Source of the DNA: Spirochaetota bacterium
GTDB lineage: Bacteria; Spirochaetota; Brevinematia; DTOW01
Assembly: GCA_025061835.1 (NCBI GenBank)
Contig: JANXAC010000009.1
Coordinates: 1 to 49,437 of the forward strand
DNA length: 49,437 bases
Direction of reading: 5' to 3'
Of this stretch, positions 24,840-33,065 are shown piece after piece (the first letter of the stretch is position 1; each line of letters begins with the position of its first letter). Under the pieces are notes generated by a model that saw nothing but the letters and a program-made list of their open reading frames with translations, did not search any database and was not told the origin of the DNA. The translations under genes and the position numbers were made by a program.

Positions 24840-27758
24840 ATGAGTATAAAAAAATTTTTGTATTCAGCATTGATAATACTTTTTTTCACTCCGTCTCATG
24901 ATCTGTTTGGTTTCGGCAAGAACAAGATAACATACCGAAATCACGATTGGTATATTTATGATCTCGGGAACTATAAACTTTTCCTTGATACGAGTCAAAC
25001 CAATGTTTTAGGTATAGTTATAAGAGCATTAAAGGATTCTGATGAGGATTTGAGAAGTCTTACTCAAAAGGAACTAGGTGAGGTTTTCCCAGTTATACTC
25101 TTTCCAAACCAGATTGACTTTCAAGCGAATAATGTAGTAGATGAGTTTATAAGCGAGGATACTGGAGGCTTCACTGAAGGTGTTAAGAACAGACTAGTTA
25201 TGCCAATAAATGGTAACTGGGGATTTTTCAAGAGAGTCTTGAAACATGAGATGGTACATGTTTATCAGTTTGATGCACTTAAATCACCACAGTTCAGAAG
25301 AATCTTGAGGACTAGTGATGTAATAATTCCTCTTTGGTTTATAGAAGGTATGGCTGAATACTACTCCGTTGAATGGGATTTCTCGACTGAAGAGATAATA
25401 AGAGATATATCAGTAAATAATAACATTGTCCCTATAAGCAGATTGTCTGACCTAAACCGACTATATCCAAGTGAGTATATACTGATATATAAACAGAGTC
25501 AAGCATTTTTAAAATACATCGGCGATAGGTTTGGAAAGCCAACAATATATAAGATATTCAAATCATACCTTACAGGTGCTAAGGAACCTTTCAAGTCTGA
25601 AACAGGGATGTCACTTGAGGACCTGGAGAAAAACTTCGTGTATGAAACTAGGAAGAAATATCTCTCTATGCTATCTGAATACGAAGAGGCTGAAGCTTTT
25701 GCTAGGTCAATTACTGACGAACCGTATGGTTCTTCAACATACAGCAAGTTTATACCAACATTTGTATCATCAAACCTTGTAGCATTTTTGACATACAAAG
25801 ACATTTACCCAAAAGTTGTCCTGTATGACACAAAAGACAAGAAGATAGTTAAAACACTAGTGATAGGAGGCTTTAATGAAAACTATCTGGAATTCCATAT
25901 AACAAGAAACAACATATCTGCATCGGACAATGGTATTCTGGTCTTTGTGTCAAGGTCAGGTGGAAGAGACGCTATAAATGTGTATAGCATAACAAATGAC
26001 TATACATACCAAATAACATTTGAGAATATAAGAATAATATCTTCTCCCGATATATCTCCTGATGGAGAGATTATAGTTTTTTCTGGATTTGATGGTAAGA
26101 GAGAAGATATATATCTATACTATTTAGGTACAAAGAATCTGGTCAGGCTCACGGATGACATTTTTTACGACTCAGAGCCGAGAATATCTCCTGACAAAAA
26201 GTATGTTTATTTCATCTCTACTAGGAATAAATCAAGTATATTCTCAACGGATACTGACATATACAGAGTAAGTCTGGAGGATAAAAGTATTGAAAAATTT
26301 ATAGACCTAGGTGGTGAAGAACAGAATCCGTTTTTATCAAGAGATGGTAAATACTTGCTTTTTGTTTCAACGATTGACGGTGTAAGGAATATATTTGTGT
26401 ATAACTTTGAGAACAACACCATAAGGAGATTTTCTAGGATCATAAGCGGTGCTTTCTCACCAAAACTGGATTTTACGTCTTCTAACATTATATTCTCATC
26501 AATTAACAATTTTACCTATAATCTGTATCAAAAAGAATTTGATATATCAAAGGTCTATACTAACGAAATAAAAAACCAAAAGGAGATACTACTATCAGAT
26601 ATAAGCAACTTTAACTTTGAAAATGAAAGAATATCAGGAATACAGCCAAGAGATGTGAATAGATATACACTAATACCGACTGTTGATTATATAACCGGTG
26701 CGTTTTCATTAAGCACTGATATAGGTTTCATAATTCTTCTAGGAGCAGGTTTCAGTGATATTCTCGGGGATCAGAGACTCTCTATACTATTCAATAACGC
26801 ATATATTACAGGTCCTACATCATTCAGTCTATCCGAAATCAATTTTATAGCGTCATACTATAACTACAAATACTACTTTGACTTCGGTTTTCAGGCATAT
26901 AACACTAGAGACTATATTTCGTCACTGATGAACTTTTTCTACCTACCATCTATGTTCTACGAAGTTGAGGGATATTACTATTCTAAAGCAGGTTTTGGTG
27001 GTATTCTGTCTTATCCTTTCTCAACATTCTCAAGGTTGGATCTATTTCTAGAAAGAACAGAGTATTTTGATATTCCAAGGATAGACTATCAGAACAATAC
27101 TGTTGTTCCAAGCAGGATGTATTCTCTCAACAATGTTTCACTAAATTATTCATACGACTCTACACTATGGACAGCAGTAGGTCCTGTAAATGGTATAAGA
27201 ACACAATTTAGGGCATCTTATTATCCTCCACTCTTTGATGGTGATAAGACATTATTTTCTCTCATAGGAGATTTTAGGGGATACTTAATGATAACGCTTA
27301 TTGACACTGTGGCTTTTAGGATCGTTGGAGGCTTGAAGGAAGGTAAGGATGCAAGAACTATAAAGTTTGCTTTAGGTGGTGTTGGAACAATAAGGGGATA
27401 CAGATTCAGAGAGTTTGAAGGAACTTATTTCCTTCTATCTAACCTAGAGATAAGGGTAGCACTCATAAGAGCTTTGCTTGGACCTTTTGGTTTTCCACTT
27501 CCACCCGTGTTTGCTAGCCTATTCTTTGATGCAGGAATGATAGGAGATAATCCGACACTATGGCAGATAACATACTTTGACGAAAATGAAAATGCTTTTA
27601 AACTCAAGGACCTGAAAATAGGTCTAGGAGTAGGTTTTGGTATTCTTTTGGGAACAGGTTTTAAATTAAGGTTAGATTTTGCATCACCGTTTGATGGTAG
27701 GAGAGTGCTTGACTACCAAAACTGGAAAGGATATCTGCAGATAGGATATGAATTCTAG
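24840..27758 (+). CDS. Secreted metalloprotease / beta-propeller / outer-membrane barrel fusion
   Basis: A 972-residue exported protein with four parts. Residues 1-24 form a signal peptide (IKKFLYSALIILFFTPSHDLFG). About 25-280 is a gluzincin-like peptidase domain with HEMVH (136-140) and downstream Glu169 in WFIEGMAEYYS. About 290-580 is a TolB/PD40-type beta propeller (repeats such as ISPDGEIIVFSGFDG and ISPDKKYVYFISTRN). About 610-972 is a beta-barrel region with Omp85/surface antigen-like features: LGGVGTIRGYRFREFEG recalls the barrel's conserved loop, and it ends WKGYLQIGYEF. This suggests a protease/propeller unit anchored in the outer membrane. Similar combinations are known, but target and function are not. 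It stands alone, convergent with tRNA-Ser(GGA). Confidence 0.8.
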   Translation: MSIKKFLYSALIILFFTPSHDLFGFGKNKITYRNHDWYIYDLGNYKLFLDTSQTNVLGIVIRALKDSDEDLRSLTQKELGEVFPVILFPNQIDFQANNVVDEFISEDTGGFTEGVKNRLVMPINGNWGFFKRVLKHEMVHVYQFDALKSPQFRRILRTSDVIIPLWFIEGMAEYYSVEWDFSTEEIIRDISVNNNIVPISRLSDLNRLYPSEYILIYKQSQAFLKYIGDRFGKPTIYKIFKSYLTGAKEPFKSETGMSLEDLEKNFVYETRKKYLSMLSEYEEAEAFARSITDEPYGSSTYSKFIPTFVSSNLVAFLTYKDIYPKVVLYDTKDKKIVKTLVIGGFNENYLEFHITRNNISASDNGILVFVSRSGGRDAINVYSITNDYTYQITFENIRIISSPDISPDGEIIVFSGFDGKREDIYLYYLGTKNLVRLTDDIFYDSEPRISPDKKYVYFISTRNKSSIFSTDTDIYRVSLEDKSIEKFIDLGGEEQNPFLSRDGKYLLFVSTIDGVRNIFVYNFENNTIRRFSRIISGAFSPKLDFTSSNIIFSSINNFTYNLYQKEFDISKVYTNEIKNQKEILLSDISNFNFENERISGIQPRDVNRYTLIPTVDYITGAFSLSTDIGFIILLGAGFSDILGDQRLSILFNNAYITGPTSFSLSEINFIASYYNYKYYFDFGFQAYNTRDYISSLMNFFYLPSMFYEVEGYYYSKAGFGGILSYPFSTFSRLDLFLERTEYFDIPRIDYQNNTVVPSRMYSLNNVSLNYSYDSTLWTAVGPVNGIRTQFRASYYPPLFDGDKTLFSLIGDFRGYLMITLIDTVAFRIVGGLKEGKDARTIKFALGGVGTIRGYRFREFEGTYFLLSNLEIRVALIRALLGPFGFPLPPVFASLFFDAGMIGDNPTLWQITYFDENENAFKLKDLKIGLGVGFGILLGTGFKLRLDFASPFDGRRVLDYQNWKGYLQIGYEF

Positions 27759-27769
27759 AAAAGATCGTT

Positions 27770-27857
27770 CGGAGAGGGAGGGATTTGAACCCTCGGTAGG
27801 GGATACCCCTACACAGCATTTCCAGTGCTGCTCCTTAGGCCGCTCGGACACCTCTCC
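27770..27857 (-). tRNA. tRNA-Ser (anticodon GGA)
   Basis: On the minus strand GGAGAGG (27851-27857) pairs with CCTCTCC (27771-27777), with discriminator G (27770). The anticodon stem CAGCA/TGCTG holds loop CTGGAAA, anticodon GGA, reading UCC/UCU. The long variable arm TAGGGGTATCCCCTA and T arm GAGGG/CCCTC confirm a serine tRNA. CCA is not encoded. It begins ten bases after the rpsR stop codon and is probably part of the rpsF-ssb-rpsR transcript. Confidence 0.95.
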
Positions 27858-27867
27858 AAAAAATTAT

Positions 27868-28158
27868 CTACCTGTCAGTGAAAGGTAATAAAGCCATTAT
27901 CCTAGCAATCTTTATCTCTCTAGTTATTCTTTTTTGAACTTTTTTACAGAGTCTAGTTATCTTTGAGGATCTTATCTTGCCTGTTATCGTGATAAACTGT
28001 GATAGGATATCAACATCTTTGTAGGTTACATTAAGAAGTTTCTCAGGACAAGTTCTCTTTTTCTTCCTAACAGAAAAGCCCTTCTGAGTCTCTTGAGTTT
28101 TATCTTCAACACTCTGTTTCTCCTCAAAAGACTGATTATCAATCTTTTCTTCCAACAT
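27868..28158 (-). CDS. rpsR: Ribosomal protein S18
   Basis: A 96-residue small-subunit protein that binds S6 and 16S rRNA in the platform. The C-terminal core is typical: RKKKRTCPEKLLNVTYKDVDIL, FITITGKIRSSKITRLCKKVQK and REIKIARIMALLPF. An N-terminal acidic/glutamine tail of about 28 residues (EKIDNQSFEEKQSVEDKTQE) extends it beyond common bacterial S18 (about 75-80 residues). GAGGAGG lies six bases before the ATG. Third gene of rpsF-ssb-rpsR, followed ten bases later by tRNA-Ser(GGA). Confidence 0.93.
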   Translation of the reverse strand: MLEEKIDNQSFEEKQSVEDKTQETQKGFSVRKKKRTCPEKLLNVTYKDVDILSQFITITGKIRSSKITRLCKKVQKRITREIKIARIMALLPFTDR

Positions 28159-28181
28159 CTCAAACCTCCTCTTGAAATGTT

Positions 28182-28802
28182 TTAAAATTTTTTATTAGTA
28201 TCCATATCTTCTACATCATCATCATGATTTCTATTATTATTTTCATCTGACTCATCAAGTCCTTCGTAATCATCCGTTTGATCTTCAATATCTTCAGGGA
28301 AACTATCATCAAGAGTATCCCCTTCACTACTTGAATCATCATAAGAATTGTCAATGTGGGGCTGATACTGTACTTCTCTAGACTGTATATCAGACTGAGC
28401 TACTTGTTTGCTAGTATCAATATTATGTTTTAAATTGCTGTTTTCTTGAATACTCACTTCTTCTTGAGGCTTTGGAGAAAGCAAAATTAGATCTTCTGCA
28501 ACTACTTCTGTCTTAACACTTACGACCTTATTACCGTTTTGGTCTTTTTTTTCTCTCCTTATCTGTATTAACCTACCTTCAACTAGTATCTTCGTTCCTT
28601 TCTTTGTATATTTTCTGACAACATCACTTATAGGTTCCCAGAAGTTCACATCAAAGTAAAAAGTATTCTTTTTATCTCTATATGTGTCATCAATTGCTAA
28701 CGTAACTTTAATTAGTTTTTTACCACTTTGTGCCAATAATATTTCCTCAGGGTCTTTCGTCAAGTTCCCGACAAGTATTACTTTATTAAAACTTCTAGCC
28801 AT
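28182..28802 (-). CDS. ssb: Single-stranded DNA-binding protein
   Basis: A 206-residue SSB. The N-terminal OB fold (about 1-105) begins MARSFNKVILVGNLTKDPEE and contains the FYFDVNFWEPISDVVRKYT and GTKILVEGRLIQIRRE blocks. The C-terminal half is a glutamine/serine linker followed by an aspartate/glutamate-rich tail. SSB tails normally end in DDxIPF, which binds partner proteins; this one ends EDMDTNKKF, so only the final phenylalanine survives and two lysines precede it. AGAGG precedes the ATG. It sits between rpsF (9-bp gap) and rpsR, the common bacterial order. Confidence 0.92.
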   Translation of the reverse strand: MARSFNKVILVGNLTKDPEEILLAQSGKKLIKVTLAIDDTYRDKKNTFYFDVNFWEPISDVVRKYTKKGTKILVEGRLIQIRREKKDQNGNKVVSVKTEVVAEDLILLSPKPQEEVSIQENSNLKHNIDTSKQVAQSDIQSREVQYQPHIDNSYDDSSSEGDTLDDSFPEDIEDQTDDYEGLDESDENNNRNHDDDVEDMDTNKKF

Positions 28803-28811
28803 AAATATCCT

Positions 28812-29162
28812 CTAATTAGTGTGTTTTATCTTCAGTATTATATGCCTTATGATGTTCTCGTTTATTCTAACTAGTCTATCTAGGTTTTCTACTGTAGAGT
28901 ATGTTCCTTCAAATACGATGAATTTGTAGATACCTTCTAGATACTTTTTCCTGTTCTTCCTTATAGGATATGCTAGTGTTCTTCTACCGAGCTCAGACTC
29001 ATTCAGAACTTTACCGCCATATTGTGTTATTATTCCTTTTACCTTATCCATTACTGTGCCGACAATTTGCTCAATAGGCTCTAGTATAAGACCAATCTCA
29101 TATGTCTTCAGCTGATTCTGTTTTGACTGTGATATAAGACTTCTTATCTCTTTTACATCCAT
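28812..29162 (-). CDS. rpsF: Ribosomal protein S6
   Basis: A 116-residue S6 with the ferredoxin-like fold: KTYEIGLILEPI, VKGIITQYGGKVLNESELGRR, TLAYPIRKNRKKYLEGIYKF and the helix NLDRLVRINENIIRHIILKI. S6 pairs with S18 in the 30S platform and, in many bacteria, represses its own operon through the mRNA leader. First gene of rpsF-ssb-rpsR-tRNA-Ser. No Shine-Dalgarno is visible, but a leader of about 80 nt with two inverted repeats precedes the ATG. Confidence 0.93.
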   Translation of the reverse strand: MDVKEIRSLISQSKQNQLKTYEIGLILEPIEQIVGTVMDKVKGIITQYGGKVLNESELGRRTLAYPIRKNRKKYLEGIYKFIVFEGTYSTVENLDRLVRINENIIRHIILKIKHTN

Positions 29163-29245
29163 ATATTCACAATTACAGTCTTGATCAAGACTGTAAAACC
29201 GAGAATTTTTTTGCCCCCTCGGTCATAGGACATGTTTTTGCAGAC
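29163..29245 (-). promoter_or_regulatory. Structured rpsF leader, candidate S6:S18 autoregulatory element
   Basis: Two inverted repeats lie between the predicted start (about 29245) and the rpsF ATG. The first pairs ACCGAG (29218-29223, minus strand) with CTCGGT (29198-29203) across a 14-base loop. The second is a perfect 24-bp palindrome at 29173-29196 (half-site TTACAGTCTTGA), which would fold into a strong hairpin ending ten bases before the ATG. S6:S18-binding rpsF leaders are known to carry a conserved CCG in a paired context, and the ACCG here may be its counterpart. As DNA the palindrome could instead be a dimeric repressor site. Confidence 0.6.
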
Positions 29246-29251
29246 TACAAT

Positions 29252-29279
29252 TCTATATAAGAAGTTCGGTATCTTTCAA
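29252..29279 (-). promoter_or_regulatory. Promoter of rpsF-ssb-rpsR-tRNA-Ser
   Basis: Minus-strand TTGAAA (29274-29279), 16-bp spacer, TATAGA (29252-29257). Transcription would start near 29245, about 83 nt before the ATG, the longest predicted leader in the window. Confidence 0.6.
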
Positions 29280-29419
29280 TCTGGTAACATTCTTGTCAGG
29301 ATGTCTAAAAATTGTTAGGACCTTTCAATGAATTACCTTAATCTAACTAAATCTTAACTTCCGAAATCAACCAAAAATTGCGAAGGATAGTAACGCGATT
29401 TTAAACTTGATGCAAATCA

Positions 29420-30127
29420 ATGGAGAAAATAGATTTGGATGGTTTAATAAGAAGGTTAGAACTCCTTGCTAAAGACGAACCATTCTACTCAGGATTATTT
29501 TCCAATAGTGGTGATAAAAAAACTAATCAAACAACCATCAAATCAACTACAACATATAATCAAAAGTCAGATGAAAAACTCAAACAGCTTAAGCAGATAG
29601 ATAAAGAGATAATATCGTGTAAGAATTGTAATCTGCATACTGGTAGGACCAAAGCAGTTCCCGGCGAAGGTAGTTACTACGCGAAGGTTATGATAATAGG
29701 TGAAGCACCAGGTAGAGAAGAAGATATACAAGGAAGACCATTTGTTGGAAGAGCAGGGCAATTGCTAACAAAACTCCTTTCAGAGATAGGTTTAAGTAGG
29801 AATGAAGTATATATAACAAATATTGTAAAGTGCAGACCTCCTGAAAATAGACAACCATCACAGGAAGAAGCAATTGCTTGTAATCCATTCCTTAAACGAC
29901 AGCTGGAACTAATATCTCCAAGGGTTGTAGTCCTTCTAGGTGCTACCGCTTCAAAGTATGTAATAGGTGAAGACAAGATAACAAAGATAAGAGGTAGGAT
30001 TTTTGAGATAGACAACATTATATTTCTACCAACCCTACATCCTGCAGCGGTTCTGAGAAATGAATCGCAATTACCTCTTATAAGAGAGGATTTTGAAAAA
30101 CTTAGAGAAATACTTAAGAATGTTTAG
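29420..30127 (+). CDS. Family 4 uracil-DNA glycosylase
   Basis: A 235-residue Fe-S uracil-DNA glycosylase of the thermophile type (TTUDGA-like), which removes uracil produced by cytosine deamination. The signature GEAPGREEDIQGRPFVGRAG binds uracil; HPAAVLRN is the second active-site motif. Cysteines for the [4Fe-4S] cluster are CKNCNLH, NIVKCRPP and AIACNPF. Residues 1-60 are a variable serine/threonine/lysine-rich N-terminal extension seen in many family 4 enzymes. A weak promoter (TTGCGA ... TAAACT) ends 12 bases before the ATG. It is divergent from rpsF. Confidence 0.9.
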   Translation: MEKIDLDGLIRRLELLAKDEPFYSGLFSNSGDKKTNQTTIKSTTTYNQKSDEKLKQLKQIDKEIISCKNCNLHTGRTKAVPGEGSYYAKVMIIGEAPGREEDIQGRPFVGRAGQLLTKLLSEIGLSRNEVYITNIVKCRPPENRQPSQEEAIACNPFLKRQLELISPRVVVLLGATASKYVIGEDKITKIRGRIFEIDNIIFLPTLHPAAVLRNESQLPLIREDFEKLREILKNV

Positions 30128-30205
30128 ATGTTATAATTTGGTAAAGATCTACTTAAAAAATACTTTAACTTTCTTCAATTTAGTTATGCAGGTTGTCTAT
30201 GGGAT

Positions 30206-31027
30206 TTACATATACTCATCGTATATCATAGATATTAATTTGCAGTCAACGAAGTGACCACTTTTTCTTGCTATAAACTCACCTACTATTCTTGGATAAA
30301 ACAGTGCAATAGCACCAAGAAGGTCCAATACCTTGTGTCTAACACTCTCATTAGAATACCTACTCTCATTCAGAGACCTTCTTTCAGTCCTACTATACAC
30401 ATGTACATTATCTAACCCTGCTCCAAGTGCTAACCCCGACTTTCTCAAAATTTCAGCATCCTCAATAAAACCAAAAGTTCTTGCATTACATATTTCTCTC
30501 AAGAAACTATCCTCATTGATTTCAATTCTCATATGTTCCCTGCCTATCACATCAAATTCTATCTCATAATCAATAACAAGCCTATCATTTGGCTTGAATT
30601 TGATATACTGGTCTTCATTCTTATGAAAGTAAAATTCAATATCGGGATAGAAATAATTTTTCTTATCCTTTTGCTTAACTATACCCGCTTCCAGCATTCG
30701 TTCAACGAAGACCTTTGAACTACCGTCAAGGATAGGTATCTCGCTTCCTCTAACTATTCTTACGATTACATTATCAATCCCTAGACCAAACAGAGATGCT
30801 AACAAGTGCTCAACAGTCATGATCTTATAATCACCAAAGCACAACGAAATGTTGTGCAGAGTATCGCATACACTTTTTATACTACATTCAAAAGTTTTAT
30901 CCTCTACTTGGAACAATATACCACTATTTTCTTCAGCAGGCAGTAGTTCAATGGCGGAGTATTCCCCAGTGTGTAGTCCAATTCCCTCAAAAAATACAGG
31001 TCTTGACAAAGTTTTTTGATAATCCAT
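30206..31027 (-). CDS. lpxC: LpxC, UDP-3-O-acyl-GlcNAc deacetylase
   Basis: LpxC catalyses the first committed step of lipid A synthesis. The 273-residue protein has TVEHLLASLFGLGIDN (zinc ligand His74 with Glu73), EIPILDGSS, CNARTFGF and RHKVLDLLGAI (ligands His231 and Asp235) and the general-base region KSGH (His258). Both alpha/beta repeats are present and the length is normal for a stand-alone LpxC. It shows that the organism makes an LPS-type outer membrane. It is convergent with the glycosylase gene; other lpx genes are not nearby. Confidence 0.93.
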   Translation of the reverse strand: MDYQKTLSRPVFFEGIGLHTGEYSAIELLPAEENSGILFQVEDKTFECSIKSVCDTLHNISLCFGDYKIMTVEHLLASLFGLGIDNVIVRIVRGSEIPILDGSSKVFVERMLEAGIVKQKDKKNYFYPDIEFYFHKNEDQYIKFKPNDRLVIDYEIEFDVIGREHMRIEINEDSFLREICNARTFGFIEDAEILRKSGLALGAGLDNVHVYSRTERRSLNESRYSNESVRHKVLDLLGAIALFYPRIVGEFIARKSGHFVDCKLISMIYDEYM

Positions 31028-31143
31028 AGACTTATTAACATTAAAAATCTAATAAAAACTGACGAGTATGTAAAATCTTACTTTAGGTTCAACATCCATT
31101 TAGCCATTGAATAAACTAGAATTTTTTTGTATCCGAGTGAATT

Positions 31144-31173
31144 TGATAAAGATTTATACAGGCTTATATACTT
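31144..31173 (+). promoter_or_regulatory. Promoter of the tRNA-Leu unit
   Basis: TTGATA (31144-31149), 18-bp spacer, TATACT (31168-31173; the overlapping TATATA at 31166 would give a 16-bp spacer). The start would be near 31180, seven bases before the tRNA. Confidence 0.6.
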
Positions 31174-31186
31174 TGTATAGGTCCAG

Positions 31187-31269
31187 CCGAGATGGCGGAA
31201 CTGGCAGACGCGCCTGACTCAAAATCAGGTGGTGGCAACACCGTGCGGGTTCGACTCCCGCTCTCGGCA
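31187..31269 (+). tRNA. tRNA-Leu (anticodon CAA)
   Basis: Acceptor GCCGAGA (31187-31193) pairs with TCTCGGC (31262-31268), discriminator A. The anticodon stem CCTGA/TCAGG holds loop CTCAAAA, anticodon CAA, reading UUG. The variable arm TGGTGGCAACACCG and T arm GCGGG/CCCGC with TTCGACT fit a class II leucine tRNA. CCA is not encoded. A membrane-protein gene starts 25 bases downstream, and no promoter is seen between them. Confidence 0.96.
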
Positions 31270-31294
31270 ATGTAAATGAGAAAGAGGTAGTATT

Positions 31295-33061
31295 GTGAAA
31301 AAAACATTAAAATTCCTTCTATACACTCTAGTCACTATCATCACAATAGCGTTTATAGTAGTTATATCAGCATTCTCAAATTTCTATAACAACTTATCAT
31401 CACTTGGTATAAGTTCCATAGTGCTATCAAATATATCCATAATAACTATAATAACTGTTCTAGTCTTCTTATTCACACTTATTCCTTTCACTACCAGAAC
31501 AAGTATATCCTTCTCAAGATACCAACTCAAAACTGACCTTAAGCAAGGTCAAAAAAAGTTTTTTATAGCCCTAGATGTTATAGTATCTCTAATACTAACA
31601 GTAATAGTTATACTGAATTACAAAAACATCTATGCGTATGTGAGTCTAGTAAAATCTATGGATAACATACTTGATTTCTATAACTATCCATTCATACTGC
31701 AGATTCTAAAGACAATTATAATATACATCTGCTTGTTTGTCATCTATCTCATCCTGCCTATACTATACTTTTCACATAAATCCTACAACATCAGGTTTTT
31801 ATTTTCGGGAATAGTTCCTCACAAATTCTCACCTTTCATATCACTGTACCTATTCATATCACTCATATTCATTTCTTTGTCAATATTGCTGTTGTCTCTA
31901 ATCTTTTCCGTTGAGGTATATCCAGACTATTCAATTATTCTAACAACAGGTTTCGTAGCATCCTTGGTAGTTTTACTCTATTCCTTACTACTTTTCACAA
32001 ACTTATTAAGGAATGTTTCTATACCATGGTATATAAACGTAATACCAGTATTCTTCGTAGTTTTATTTATTGTTGTTAGCACATTCTCAAAAAACATACC
32101 TTCAGTGAGTCTTTTGAAACTTGAATTAATAGACACTATACACGAAGAACAATCCTCTTCAAAGTTTATTGTAAAAGTCAGAGAATCTAGTGTAGAAGAA
32201 CTTTTTGAAAAGATTGACTTGAAGAAACTAGAATACCTAAACACAATTCAGATAACAGATTACTCGCTGCCCAAAAACGAAGATGCTTTCGTTAAGGTTA
32301 TAAGGAAGTCAAAAATACTTGAGAGATTGTTTTTATTCATAAGTTCAGGAGTTTTAGATTATTTAGTCAAACAAAACCTTACAATCACAAACTACCTAAA
32401 CCTCTCCGATGTGTTTGAGATTTTAATACCATATTCATTTTCCTTATATTCAAAACTTGGCAATACTAACTTTCTAGAAGTTTCAATACCTTATGAGTTT
32501 AACGAGCAAATATTCTTCTATAAGCTTTACTTGCTACTGTGGTATAACAGCGATATGGAGATACAAACCAAAACAACACCAGAAATCCAGAGTGATCTAC
32601 AACTATTTACTTCCAAAGACTACTATATCATTACCAAGAAACTTAGGATAAGAAAAGGTAATGAATTTGTGTTCTACACGAAGGGCACTAATTATTACTA
32701 CTACATCTTAAGTGGAGTAGGTTTCTGCGTCATACTTTCAAATGAAAACTACCTCAACTATAAGGTTAAAGATTATGTGAGTGGTGAGAACTTTGTATTT
32801 GTTGAGGGAGTTCCATTGTTTATAAGCAATATTTCATTAGGTAGCAAGGTTGTAGGATTAAAAGTAAGATATTTTGATGTTGAAGGAAGGGGTGAAAATA
32901 TTCAAAGTAGTATTTCAAACCTTATCGGCAACGCAAATTATTACTATAAAGTTATTGAACTTACCAATAGGATTGGAGCTCTAAAGAGATATCTGAAAGA
33001 CAACGAAGATAAGATACCACCTGATATCCTTGATAAGATAAGATCATTTATACCAGAATAA
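31295..33061 (+). CDS. Polytopic membrane protein of unknown function
   Basis: A 588-residue protein. Residues 1-265 contain about seven hydrophobic segments (around 8-28, 40-65, 90-108, 135-158, 183-205, 215-235 and 243-262); the remaining 320 residues are mainly soluble with short beta-prone stretches and a lysine/aspartate-rich helical end. I do not recognise a family. The start is GTG at 31295, seven bases after AGAGG. The gene directly follows tRNA-Leu and is followed four bases later by the CorC-like CBS gene and then tsaD, so these probably form one transcript headed by a tRNA. Confidence 0.7.
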   Translation: MKKTLKFLLYTLVTIITIAFIVVISAFSNFYNNLSSLGISSIVLSNISIITIITVLVFLFTLIPFTTRTSISFSRYQLKTDLKQGQKKFFIALDVIVSLILTVIVILNYKNIYAYVSLVKSMDNILDFYNYPFILQILKTIIIYICLFVIYLILPILYFSHKSYNIRFLFSGIVPHKFSPFISLYLFISLIFISLSILLLSLIFSVEVYPDYSIILTTGFVASLVVLLYSLLLFTNLLRNVSIPWYINVIPVFFVVLFIVVSTFSKNIPSVSLLKLELIDTIHEEQSSSKFIVKVRESSVEELFEKIDLKKLEYLNTIQITDYSLPKNEDAFVKVIRKSKILERLFLFISSGVLDYLVKQNLTITNYLNLSDVFEILIPYSFSLYSKLGNTNFLEVSIPYEFNEQIFFYKLYLLLWYNSDMEIQTKTTPEIQSDLQLFTSKDYYIITKKLRIRKGNEFVFYTKGTNYYYYILSGVGFCVILSNENYLNYKVKDYVSGENFVFVEGVPLFISNISLGSKVVGLKVRYFDVEGRGENIQSSISNLIGNANYYYKVIELTNRIGALKRYLKDNEDKIPPDILDKIRSFIPE

Positions 33062-33065
33062 CGCT

